From Erysipelothrix sp. UBA3377 (GTDB taxonomy: Bacteria > Bacillota_I > Bacilli_A > Erysipelotrichales > Erysipelotrichaceae), in contig DEQB01000073.1 of NCBI GenBank assembly GCA_002359085.1, forward strand, positions 14,552 through 30,206: a DNA stretch of 15,655 bases, in the 5' to 3' direction. How positions within the stretch are numbered: the stretch's first letter is position 1; each line of letters begins with the position of its first letter. Made by a program: the position numbers and the translations under genes. Positions 7,560 through 15,041 of this stretch are shown here, piece after piece. Under the pieces are notes generated by a model. That model was given only the letters and a program-made list of their open reading frames with translations. It was not told where the DNA came from and made no database searches.

Positions 7560-8737
7560 TGGCCAGTCGTGTAGTATTCCATATTGATATAAATGCTTTT
7601 TTTGCGAGCGCACACTTAATTCTAGACCCTACTTTACAGGGGAAACCTGTTGTAGTATGTCGAGATGTATCGGGCAGTGTTGTCACAACTGCTTCCTATG
7701 AAGCAAGAGCCTATGGAATTAACAGCGCCATGCCTTTGTCACAAGCGAAAAAGTTATGTAACACCCTGGTTGTAGTAGAACTTGACTTTGAGTGGTACAC
7801 AGAGTTATCGGAGCAGTTTGTAGATATTGTAAGGAAATACTCCGATAAGATCCAACAAGCTTCCATTGATGAAGTGTACGTTGATGTCAGTATACCGATT
7901 TTAAAATATGAAAAACCTTTGGATATGGCTGTGGCGATTCAAAAGGAAATATTAGATACCTTAAAATTGCCGGTAAGTATTGGGGTCGCTCCCAATAAGT
8001 TTCTTGCGAAAATGGCCAGTGACATGCAGAAGCCATTGGGTATTACTGTCTTAAGAATTCGTGAAGTAGCACAAAAATTGTGGCCACTTCCCATTGAAGA
8101 AATGCATGGGATTGGTAAGAAAACAGTACCCAGACTTAAAGTATTGGGGATTCATACCATTGGTGATTTAAATCGTGTCTCATTTGATGACTTGAAACCT
8201 ATTTTGGGTAATAGAACCCAGGATTTTATTGATAAATCAAACGGGATTGATGTTTCTGGAATTGAGTCGGGTATCCTGGCGAAATCTATCGGACAATCTA
8301 AGACTTTTCATGCTCCAATTTATGATTTAGATGAACTTAAATCACGGATTATGATAGAGATATCTGAGGTTGAAAGAAGGGCCAAAGATCAAAGGTTATT
8401 GGGTAAGACCGTTCAATTTTCAATTCGTTTGGAAAATATGAAGACGGCTGCTCGATCTGTGTCTTTTGATTCCTACATTAATGATAAAGATACAATCTTA
8501 GAGCGTGTGATGTCACTTTACAGTGAGTTTGAAGGTGAGGGAGGCGTCTCGTTTATTTCCGTTACCCTTTCTAATCTAATTGCTCAAGAAGATCTGGTTG
8601 AACAGATTGACTTATTTAATATTGATAAAACCCTTTCAGTAGAGGATGTGATCCATGAATTAAATCATGAGATTGATTCTAAGATTTTTATGAAGGCGAG
8701 TGCTTTATTAAATAGTAAGGGGAGTCGCAATGAATAA
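7559..8737 (+). CDS. dinB: Y-family DNA polymerase (Pol IV / DinB type)
   Basis: Low-fidelity translesion polymerase. The 392-aa protein begins with the palm motif HIDINAFFAS: D10 is the first metal ligand and F15 the expected steric-gate residue; the second Asp of the common DxD is Asn12, as in a subset of Firmicute members. TASYEARAYGI follows, then SIDEVYVD with catalytic D104 and E105. The thumb has an HhH-type segment around GIGKKTVPRLKVLGI. A near-consensus sliding-clamp motif, QIDLF, sits at 349-353, though about 40 residues from the C-terminus rather than at the very end. Its ATG shares one base with the recN stop (TAATG), and its end overlaps xerD by eight bases. Placing it between recN and xerD joins repair genes in one transcript. 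Confidence 0.92.
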   Translation: MASRVVFHIDINAFFASAHLILDPTLQGKPVVVCRDVSGSVVTTASYEARAYGINSAMPLSQAKKLCNTLVVVELDFEWYTELSEQFVDIVRKYSDKIQQASIDEVYVDVSIPILKYEKPLDMAVAIQKEILDTLKLPVSIGVAPNKFLAKMASDMQKPLGITVLRIREVAQKLWPLPIEEMHGIGKKTVPRLKVLGIHTIGDLNRVSFDDLKPILGNRTQDFIDKSNGIDVSGIESGILAKSIGQSKTFHAPIYDLDELKSRIMIEISEVERRAKDQRLLGKTVQFSIRLENMKTAARSVSFDSYINDKDTILERVMSLYSEFEGEGGVSFISVTLSNLIAQEDLVEQIDLFNIDKTLSVEDVIHELNHEIDSKIFMKASALLNSKGSRNE

Positions 8738-9629
8738 ATTGGTGGATGATTTTATTTATTTTATTCAATTTGTGGAGCCCAGAAGTGAAGCGACCGTCTC
8801 TAGTTATAAGCATGATGTTATTCAATATATTAAGTATTTAGAGGATGAGGAAATCGAAACTATTGAGGATGTATCCTATACGGATGTCATGACGTATTTG
8901 AATACACTAAATGTTGTCTATAAACCGGCCACAATCAGTCGAAAAGTTACCGCAATTAAACAGTTCCATAACTATCTATTGCGCTATAACAGGCTTAATT
9001 TCGATGTTACATCACATGTTGCGAATAGAAGTAGGAAAACCGCTTTGCCAAAAGCCATTTCTGTTGATGAGGTCAGAAAACTTTTAAGTTTTAAATCAGA
9101 AGACAGCCATGATTTCATGGATTTGGCCATCATATTAATTCTATTTCGATGTGGACTCAGGGTCTCTGAGTGTATCAATTTAGAGTTTTCTCAAATCTAT
9201 CAAGAGGAAAGATGGCTTAGAATCGTTGGTAAAGGAAATAAGGAACGTATGGTTCCAATCAGTGAAGATGCTTTTGATGCATTACAATACTATATCCAAG
9301 TAATCCGACCGACTTACGCATCACAGAATACAAACAAAGTATTTGTTAATAAAAAAGGACATCAAGTCACAAGACAGTACGTTCATAAAATGGTAAAATT
9401 AAGAGGTGAACAAGCGGGTCTAAAGCATCCAATTTCACCCCACACTTTGAGACATACGTTGGCTACATCACTTTTAAATGAAGATGTAGACCTAAGGGCC
9501 ATACAAGAGATTTTGGGGCATGCAGACATTGCTACAACTCAAATCTATACCCATGTCAACAAAGACAAAATGAAAGCAGAATATGATCAGTTTTTAATTG
9601 ATCCAAATAAAAGAAAGAAGGACAAATAA
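8730..9629 (+). CDS. xerD: Tyrosine recombinase XerD
   Basis: Resolves chromosome dimers at dif together with a partner recombinase and FtsK/SpoIIIE. The N-terminal SAM-like DNA-binding domain (about 1-95) contains the typical ATVSSYKHDV helix. The C-terminal catalytic domain has the full active site: R144 in CGLRVSE, K168 in GKGNKER, H238 and R241 in HTLRH, H264 in LGHADI and the nucleophile Y273 in QIYTHV. At 299 aa it matches the core Xer size. No integrase-like arm-binding domain is present. Position before deoB is that of B. subtilis xerD (ripX)-drm, which supports XerD over a phage or transposon integrase. Confidence 0.93.
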   Translation: MNKLVDDFIYFIQFVEPRSEATVSSYKHDVIQYIKYLEDEEIETIEDVSYTDVMTYLNTLNVVYKPATISRKVTAIKQFHNYLLRYNRLNFDVTSHVANRSRKTALPKAISVDEVRKLLSFKSEDSHDFMDLAIILILFRCGLRVSECINLEFSQIYQEERWLRIVGKGNKERMVPISEDAFDALQYYIQVIRPTYASQNTNKVFVNKKGHQVTRQYVHKMVKLRGEQAGLKHPISPHTLRHTLATSLLNEDVDLRAIQEILGHADIATTQIYTHVNKDKMKAEYDQFLIDPNKRKKDK

Positions 9630-10814
9630 ATGAAGTATAATCGTATTATTACAATTGTAATGGATTCAGTAGGCATTGGAGCAGCGCATGATGCTGATAA
9701 ATATGGTGATGTCGGCAGTGACACTTTCGGCCATATTGCACAACATGTAGGGGGACTTAATATGCCTTATATGGAATCTATGGGATTGGGAAATCTTCAT
9801 GATATTGAAGGCATCTCAAAAGTAGATGCACCGACAGCTTACTATCAACGTCTTCAAGAAAAATCTTTGGGAAAAGACACCATGACTGGTCACTGGGAAA
9901 TGATGGGTTTGTATATTGATAAGCCATTTATTACATTTACCGAAACGGGATTTCCACAAGATTTATTGGACGCCTTAGAAAAAGAAACCGGATATGGTAT
10001 TATTGGAAACAAATCAGCTAGTGGTACTGAAATTCTAGATGAACTTGGTGAAGAACACATGGCTACTAAAAAGATGATTGTCTATACATCCGCTGACAGT
10101 GTACTACAAATTGCCGCCCATGAAGAAGTATTTGGATTGGATGAATTATATAGAGTTTGTGAAATTGCGCGCGAATTAACCATGAAACCAGAGTGGATGG
10201 TTGGTCGTGTCATCGCAAGACCATTTATTGGAGAAAAATCAGGCAGCTTCTCACGTACTGCTAACAGACATGACTATGCTTTAAAACCATTTGGAAGAAC
10301 AACCTTGGATGATTTAAAAGAAGAAAACTATGATGTAATTTCCGTTGGTAAGATTATTGATATCTTTGATAATGAAGGTATTACTGAAGCACACCGTTCA
10401 AAGTCAAATTATCATGGCATGGAACAAACCATTGATTTGGTTAAAAACAAGGATTTTAAAGGCCTTCTATTTGTAAATCTAGTTGACTTTGACGCACTGT
10501 GGGGTCACAGACGCAATCCAGAGGGTTATGCAAAACAGTTAGAAGAGTTCGATGTTCAGTTGGGCGAACTATTACCATACATCAAAGAAGATGACTTATT
10601 AATCATCACAGCTGATCATGGTAATGATCCAACACATCCAGGAACGGATCATACTCGTGAAGAAGTACCGGTATTATATTATTCACCATCTTTAAAAGGT
10701 TCAGGAATGATTGATAAAGGGTATACATTTGCGGATATCGCTGCAACCATCGCAGATAACTTTAATGTAAATGCACCAGAAAATGGTACATCTAACTTAG
10801 ATAAAATAAACTAG
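9630..10814 (+). CDS. deoB: Phosphopentomutase
   Basis: Interconverts ribose 1-phosphate and ribose 5-phosphate (and the deoxy forms), linking nucleoside breakdown to central metabolism. It belongs to the alkaline phosphatase superfamily and closely follows the Bacillus sequence. Metal and catalytic sites: D12 in [22 protein letters not shown] with the phospho-accepting T84; the [18 protein letters not shown] region; and [19 protein letters not shown] with the C-terminal metal-binding Asp and His residues. The 394-aa length is standard. GAAGGA at 9617-9622 supports the ATG at 9630, which follows the xerD stop directly. A terminator follows the gene. No pupG or other nucleoside gene is next to it on this strand, unlike B. 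subtilis. Confidence 0.96.
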   Translation: MKYNRIITIVMDSVGIGAAHDADKYGDVGSDTFGHIAQHVGGLNMPYMESMGLGNLHDIEGISKVDAPTAYYQRLQEKSLGKDTMTGHWEMMGLYIDKPFITFTETGFPQDLLDALEKETGYGIIGNKSASGTEILDELGEEHMATKKMIVYTSADSVLQIAAHEEVFGLDELYRVCEIARELTMKPEWMVGRVIARPFIGEKSGSFSRTANRHDYALKPFGRTTLDDLKEENYDVISVGKIIDIFDNEGITEAHRSKSNYHGMEQTIDLVKNKDFKGLLFVNLVDFDALWGHRRNPEGYAKQLEEFDVQLGELLPYIKEDDLLIITADHGNDPTHPGTDHTREEVPVLYYSPSLKGSGMIDKGYTFADIAATIADNFNVNAPENGTSNLDKIN

Positions 10815-10837
10815 GGCTCTTAATGAGCCTTTTCTTT
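10815..10837 (+). terminator. Intrinsic terminator after deoB
   Basis: GGCTC (10815-10819), loop TTAAT, GAGCC (10825-10829), then TTTTCTTT. The stem starts on the base after the deoB stop codon. It closes the long plus-strand gene series. Confidence 0.8.
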
Positions 10838-10900
10838 ACCAAAAAGAACACCTAATAATTACATAATATACATTATGCGAAGTTCTATATATTTAAAAGA

Positions 10901-10923
10901 AACGGGTTGATTACCCGTTTTTA
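10901..10923. terminator. Bidirectional terminator between convergent genes
   Basis: AACGGGT (10901-10907), loop TGATT, ACCCGTT (10913-10919), with a T-run on the plus strand and a T-rich stretch on the minus strand (TTTCTTTTAAAT). It abuts the stop codon of the minus-strand nuclease gene and can also act as a second stop for plus-strand transcripts that pass the deoB terminator. Confidence 0.75.
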
Positions 10924-11649
10924 TTCTGTAGTTAATGGACTGCCATCATTATAGAGTCTGTATTGGTATGCTCTACCATTCACTTTAAAATATATATTAT
11001 AGTACTGTGGTCTTCTGTCTGTAATTGTTTTGTATTGAACATCTACCATGAAGTCCGTAATTTTATATCCATTGTTTAAAAAGTTTGCGATGTCATCTTC
11101 GATACTTGAGTATTCTTTCTGATTGGTTATTTCATGTTGTGCCGTTATATTATAAGCATTCGATACGCCATCAAATCGATCCCCAATAAGATGTCCACGA
11201 TTATCATCACTGTTTGTGATATATCCGATGGCTTCTTTTGCAGTTTGGTTTTGATTTGAAGGATACATCGCATCACAGAGCCTTCCTGATCGTTCTCCCT
11301 TGTCTTCAATATATTCCGCTTCTACATGAACAACCCTCCCCTTACTGTCCGTATAAGCGTAATAAGGGTGTTGTTGATCAGCGCTGATATTTGATTTTGT
11401 GAGTGGTTTTGCGGTTGTGGATACATCACAAGGCTCATAGTAGACTTCGATATAGTTGTAGTTGGGGTCATATTGATAGTTTTCATGAATTGTATATTCA
11501 GTTTCATAAAACAACCCATTTATATAGCTTTGGATATCATTCCAGTGTCTGTCTATATACATGGCACCTGTAATTAAAAGCACTATTACCAATAAAATTG
11601 CGAATAGTGAAAAATAAAATATGCGGTTACTATTTTTGTTCTGTTCCAC
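10921..11649 (-). CDS. Membrane-anchored DNA/RNA non-specific endonuclease
   Basis: The 242-aa protein has a short charged N-terminus, one strong membrane segment at about 10-31, then an extracellular region ending in a beta-beta-alpha-metal nuclease domain of the DNA/RNA non-specific endonuclease superfamily (EndA-like). The core motif is RGHLIGDRFDG at 151-161, with H153 as predicted general base, followed by NITAQ and N176 as the likely metal ligand. The common DRGH begins with Asn150 here; that position varies in this branch of the family. Two cysteines (74 and 125) face outside and could pair. The start is GTG at 11649; GGTGAT lies just upstream, and no in-frame ATG fits. Likely roles are extracellular nucleic acid degradation for nutrition, host DNA trap destruction, or DNA processing in uptake. 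The order of the first two-thirds of the protein is otherwise unrecognised. Confidence 0.82.
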   Translation of the reverse strand: MEQNKNSNRIFYFSLFAILLVIVLLITGAMYIDRHWNDIQSYINGLFYETEYTIHENYQYDPNYNYIEVYYEPCDVSTTAKPLTKSNISADQQHPYYAYTDSKGRVVHVEAEYIEDKGERSGRLCDAMYPSNQNQTAKEAIGYITNSDDNRGHLIGDRFDGVSNAYNITAQHEITNQKEYSSIEDDIANFLNNGYKITDFMVDVQYKTITDRRPQYYNIYFKVNGRAYQYRLYNDGSPLTTE

Positions 11650-11691
11650 GATATCACCATAATTGATGATACCATAAAAGACTGTTTAATT

Positions 11692-12912
11692 CTACTTTTC
11701 TAGGTCCAATTGTTTATGTCTTAAGCCTTGTTCTTTAAAGATGGATTGTTTCAGTATATCTCGATTCCAAAGACTTAAATGCGTGTTGTGAAGTGTGAAT
11801 TTTGATATAAAACGACGTTTGGTTGGTCTTTCTAACACGATAACTGGTCCACATTTATACGTTGATAGATTGTGAGAGTTTTTAACCGTATAACAGGTTG
11901 TGTAGTTCCCTGGTACTTTCATATTAACGTTGGAATGGGTCACTTTAATTTGATCCGTAATCTGACCATCAGTTTCATCTTGTGCATGTGCATAGTCTAA
12001 AGGATTATAGGTTTCGTACTGGTATAACGTTGCGGATTCTACGAATAGATTTGGGGCTGTCTTATGAGATCTTACATATAAAACGGCAGGATTCCCGCGA
12101 TAATTCACATGTGTACTGGGTACATAGGTATAAATCTTTGAATTTGAAGATTCAATGACCCTTTGTCTTTGATTTACACAACCAGATTCTTGTACCTGCA
12201 CCTTAAAGTAAGTAATCAAACCATTGTATAGTGAGATGTCGAGGATGTTATTAAAGTTTGCGGATTGTCTTAAAAATGCACCGTTCCCATAAGCGACAGA
12301 ACATGACTTTCCAATGGACAGTTGATCACTTAAAGGTGATGGCCCAGTTCGCGCGACCAAAGTTGATTTGAAGACAGAAAAACCAATATGGTCATAATCG
12401 CTAAGTATGATATATTCCATATTTCCCTTTTTAAGAATTGTGTCATGCTTTTGAACATAAAATAGCGGAATTCTATACGTTCGATTCACCTGCTTTGCGT
12501 TCATTTTTAAGAACATTTCGTAATCAGAATCTTCCTTTAAGATAGTTAATGGGATTGTGAATTTGAACCCAACTTTCTTAAATTCATAATTACAATTGGA
12601 TTGATTTAAAGCGTTTTTTGAACATGTGGGCAGACCCCTATATTCTAATTGTTGGGTCATGTCGATGTTCGTTAACTCCCCCACTACTTCTATGGTCTCT
12701 GTGGACGTTTTAAGCTCAAGAACATGTGAATGTGTTGAACCATCCTTAAAGTGCTGTGAATCGTTTATAACGGCCCATCCATTCACAATAATATTATCAT
12801 TTGAAATTTGTATATCCAAAACTTCAAAATTTAGCTTACTTCTATCCACTGTTTGTACAGGTGAAGATAAAAGTGTTGGCATCAATAAAAAAACACATAG
12901 TTTTTTAAACAA
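11692..12912 (-). CDS. Secreted protein with DUF5011-like domain
   Basis: I do not recognise this gene as a whole. The predicted 406-aa product starts M-F-K-K-L followed by a hydrophobic stretch to about residue 18, a Sec signal peptide without a lipobox. The mature part is beta-rich. Residues about 300-361 resemble a DUF5011/Ig-like repeat: DETDGQITDQIKV, then VPGNYTTCYTVKNS. Before it are two unassigned regions (about 27-155 and 165-295). The mature protein has exactly six cysteines at 97/107, 204/245 and 340/354, one pair per region. There is no LPxTG, SLH or choline-binding motif, so surface attachment is not explained; the tail is basic. I prefer TTG 12912, six bases after a strong GAGGTG ribosome site, over GTG 12921, which lies inside that site. 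The nuclease gene follows after 42 bases. Confidence 0.7.
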   Translation of the reverse strand: MFKKLCVFLLMPTLLSSPVQTVDRSKLNFEVLDIQISNDNIIVNGWAVINDSQHFKDGSTHSHVLELKTSTETIEVVGELTNIDMTQQLEYRGLPTCSKNALNQSNCNYEFKKVGFKFTIPLTILKEDSDYEMFLKMNAKQVNRTYRIPLFYVQKHDTILKKGNMEYIILSDYDHIGFSVFKSTLVARTGPSPLSDQLSIGKSCSVAYGNGAFLRQSANFNNILDISLYNGLITYFKVQVQESGCVNQRQRVIESSNSKIYTYVPSTHVNYRGNPAVLYVRSHKTAPNLFVESATLYQYETYNPLDYAHAQDETDGQITDQIKVTHSNVNMKVPGNYTTCYTVKNSHNLSTYKCGPVIVLERPTKRRFISKFTLHNTHLSLWNRDILKQSIFKEQGLRHKQLDLEK

Positions 12913-12940
12913 AAGTATCACCTCTATTTAAACTATGTGT
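12887..12940 (-). promoter_or_regulatory. Inverted repeat with T-run around the start codon
   Basis: ACACATAGTTT (12893-12903) and AAACTATGTGT (12930-12940) are perfect 11-base reverse complements. The 26-base loop holds the ribosome site and TTG start of the secreted-protein gene. In the minus-strand transcript the second arm is followed by six or seven U residues (12893-12887). This has the form of an intrinsic terminator, though A/T-rich and with a long loop. It could end yugP transcription, or couple transcription to translation initiation. Confidence 0.5.
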
Positions 12941-12956
12941 CTGGTTGTTAATTTCC

Positions 12957-13631
12957 TTATCTACGACGACTTCTATTGTTACTTAACATAACATAATAAA
13001 GTAAGTTAGCAACTGCTCCAAGTGCAGCAGCAACATACGTCAATGCAGCAGATGTGAGCATTTTTTTCGCACCATCATATTCTCCTGGGTTTAACATTTG
13101 ATTCCCCTTTAGAATCTTCAATGCTCGATTTGAAGCATCAAATTCAATGGGTAAGGTAATCACTTGAAATAAAACAGTAATGAATAGTAATACAATTCCA
13201 ATTTGTAGCATGATATTACTTGCCATAATTCCAACAATCAAAACGATTTGTGAAAACTGACTGGCTATTATGGTTGGTTTTAGTAAAATGTTACGCAACT
13301 TAATACCGTGGTACCCAGTCGCATACTGAATAGCATGTCCGACCTCATGCGCTGCAACAGCAACGGATGCAATGGATGTGCCTTGATACACTTCTTTACT
13401 CAAGTTAACAGTGTTTGCTTTAGGGTCATAATGATCCGATAACAAACCGCCTTTTGAAACTTGTACAACAACCTTATTCAAATTGTTTAAATCTAAGATG
13501 TGTTGTGCAACTTGTGCCCCACTCATATTGCGGAGCGTAGCCACCTTGCGATACTTCTCATAGTTACTCTTTACGTAAGATTGAGCAATTGCTGAAATAG
13601 CTACGGAAAAAATTAATAAAAAATAAACCAA
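12957..13631 (-). CDS. yugP: Membrane zinc metallopeptidase, YugP family
   Basis: A 224-aa membrane protein of the Zn_peptidase_2 (YugP) family. It has an N-terminal membrane segment (about 2-19), the zinc motif HEVGH at 95-99 with E96 as catalytic acid/base, two membrane segments between about 120 and 160, the likely third zinc ligand E163 in the conserved LPIEFDASNRA block, and a last membrane segment at about 193-214. This matches the family in length and layout. Substrate is unknown; the family may act in membrane protein quality control. The start is TTG at 13631: AGGAGG lies seven bases upstream and the first residues (V-Y-F-L-L) match the usual start. The hbs terminator ends 21 bases before it, so expression depends on readthrough or a promoter overlapping that region. 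Confidence 0.9.
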   Translation of the reverse strand: MVYFLLIFSVAISAIAQSYVKSNYEKYRKVATLRNMSGAQVAQHILDLNNLNKVVVQVSKGGLLSDHYDPKANTVNLSKEVYQGTSIASVAVAAHEVGHAIQYATGYHGIKLRNILLKPTIIASQFSQIVLIVGIMASNIMLQIGIVLLFITVLFQVITLPIEFDASNRALKILKGNQMLNPGEYDGAKKMLTSAALTYVAAALGAVANLLYYVMLSNNRSRRR

Positions 13632-13651
13632 AATACTACCTCCTAGAAAAC

Positions 13652-13675
13652 AAAGGGGAGCATTCGCTCCCTTTT
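13652..13675 (-). terminator. Intrinsic terminator of hbs
   Basis: In the minus-strand direction: GGGAGC, loop GAAT, GCTCCC, then CTTTGTTTT; the flanking AAA/TTT can extend the stem to about ten pairs. It lies nine bases beyond the hbs stop. Strong stem, so hbs is probably mostly a single-gene transcript. Confidence 0.82.
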
Positions 13676-13683
13676 ATAATTTA

Positions 13684-13971
13684 TTAGTCGTTTACTAAAT
13701 CTTTTAAAGCTTTAGCTGGTTTGAATCCAACGCTGTTTGAAGCAGCAATACGGATTTTTTCTTTAGTTCTTGGGTTGAATCCATCTCTTTCAGGACGGTT
13801 TCTAACTTCAAACTTACCGAATCCCGCAAAATCAACAGTGTTTCCATCTTTTAATGAAGCTTTTACCTCATCAATGAATGCTTCAACAAATGTTGTTGCA
13901 TCTTTTTTTGTTAAGTCCAATGTGTCAGCTAAGTTTTCTACTAAAGCTTTTTTATTTAATATGTTACTCAT
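13684..13971 (-). CDS. hbs: DNA-binding protein HU
   Basis: Small histone-like nucleoid protein that binds and bends DNA as a dimer. The 95-aa product starts M-S-N-I-L-N-K-K-A-L-V and has the family signature GFGKFEVRNRPERDGFNPRT at about 49-68, followed by I-A-A-S-N-S-V-G-F-K-P and the C-terminal helix A-L-K-D-L-V. The Pro of the R-N-P motif at the tip of the DNA-binding arm is present. ATG 13971 is chosen because AGGAGGA lies seven bases upstream; an in-frame ATG at 14007 would put the start inside the promoter. It has its own promoter and a strong terminator, as expected for a highly expressed gene. The der-gpsA-hbs neighbourhood resembles that of Bacillus. Confidence 0.96.
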   Translation of the reverse strand: MSNILNKKALVENLADTLDLTKKDATTFVEAFIDEVKASLKDGNTVDFAGFGKFEVRNRPERDGFNPRTKEKIRIAASNSVGFKPAKALKDLVND

Positions 13972-13997
13972 AATATTCCTCCTATTGGTATAAAATA

Positions 13998-14026
13998 ATA
14001 CTAGCATTAACCCGTCTAAAAGACAA
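13998..14026 (-). promoter_or_regulatory. Promoter of hbs
   Basis: On the minus strand: -35 TTGTCT (14026-14021), a 17-base spacer, and -10 TAGTAT (14003-13998) preceded by TGC, making it an extended -10. The start would fall near 13991, giving a leader of about 20 bases. A small palindrome GTCT-AAA-AGAC (14014-14024) touches the -35. Confidence 0.65.
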
Positions 14027-14036
14027 GGTTAAACCA

Positions 14037-15041
14037 TTATTTCTTAAAATTTTCATGTTTTAATTCACGGGTCATTAACTCATAAATTGCTTCTTCAGGA
14101 TCCTTATTTTCATAAAAAACCTGATAGACTTGTTCGGTAATTGGCATCTCAATATTGTGCTTTAAAGCTTCCTCATAAACAATTTTTGCGGCCATAACAC
14201 CTTCAACTGTAACTTGGTTATTTTTGTTGAAATCATCTGCACTACCAGCCTTCGCAACGGCATATCCTGCTTGGAAGTTTCGACTGTGGACGCTGGTTGC
14301 GGTGACGACCAAGTCACCCACCCCACACAGACCTAAGAACGTTTCGAATCGTCCCCCAAATTTAACACCATAGCGGCTCATTTCAGCAAGACCACGCGTT
14401 ATCAATGCAGCACGCGTATTATCACCATAACCAAGGCCACTGGCAACACCACTGGCAAGCGCAATGATATTCTTCACAGCAACACCGATCTGAGAACCAA
14501 TGACATCATCGTTGGTATAAACCCTAAAGGTATCATTAGAAAACAAGTTTTGAACCAAAGTAGCAGCTTCTAAGTCTTTTGAAACAGCATTAACAGCCGT
14601 CAATTGGTCTTCAACAACTTCTTCAGCATGTGAAGGTCCAATCAAACTGATCACGGCTTTTAAAAACTTAGGATCAATGGTTTCTTCAATCACATCCATT
14701 AAATATTTATGAGATACGGGATGAAAACCCTTCGCAACATTAATAATGTAAACCGGTTTGTTTAAATTTGCGTTTAGTTGATGACATACAGATTCTATGG
14801 CACCACTGGGTACTCCCAATAAGAAAACATCTGAATCTAAAATATCCTCAAATACTGAAGTCCCCTTTAGCTTCTCATTTAAAAGTGTTTCACCAAAAAA
14901 TCTTTGGTTCATATGGTTATGGTTAATATCATCAATTTCAACTGGATTGATACCATAAATTAAGACATCCTGATCATTTTTAGCAAGAACATTCGCCAAA
15001 GCGGTTCCCCAGCTACCTGATCCAATTACAGTTACTTTCAT
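14037..15041 (-). CDS. gpsA: Glycerol-3-phosphate dehydrogenase [NAD(P)+]
   Basis: Reduces dihydroxyacetone phosphate to sn-glycerol 3-phosphate for membrane phospholipid synthesis, in the cytoplasm. The 334-aa protein has the N-terminal Rossmann motif GSGSWGTA at 7-14, the NVAKGF block with K104, GPSHAEEV at 135-142, the catalytic K190 in VAVKNIIALASG, and NTRAALITRG at 208-217, which binds the substrate phosphate. Length and motifs are standard for the bacterial enzyme. Its ATG overlaps the der stop by one base (TAATG). der-gpsA is a conserved pair in Bacillota. Confidence 0.96.
   Translation of the reverse strand: MKVTVIGSGSWGTALANVLAKNDQDVLIYGINPVEIDDINHNHMNQRFFGETLLNEKLKGTSVFEDILDSDVFLLGVPSGAIESVCHQLNANLNKPVYIINVAKGFHPVSHKYLMDVIEETIDPKFLKAVISLIGPSHAEEVVEDQLTAVNAVSKDLEAATLVQNLFSNDTFRVYTNDDVIGSQIGVAVKNIIALASGVASGLGYGDNTRAALITRGLAEMSRYGVKFGGRFETFLGLCGVGDLVVTATSVHSRNFQAGYAVAKAGSADDFNKNNQVTVEGVMAAKIVYEEALKHNIEMPITEQVYQVFYENKDPEEAIYELMTRELKHENFKK

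Noticed and set aside
8730..9629. Tyrosine recombinase as a sign of a mobile element
   Set aside because: Core XerD size, synteny with deoB, and no att-like repeats, excisionase or cargo genes nearby.
11650..11691. Promoter for the nuclease gene in the 42-base gap
   Set aside because: Partly repeated TTATGGT sequences are present, but no -35/-10 pair with correct spacing could be supported.
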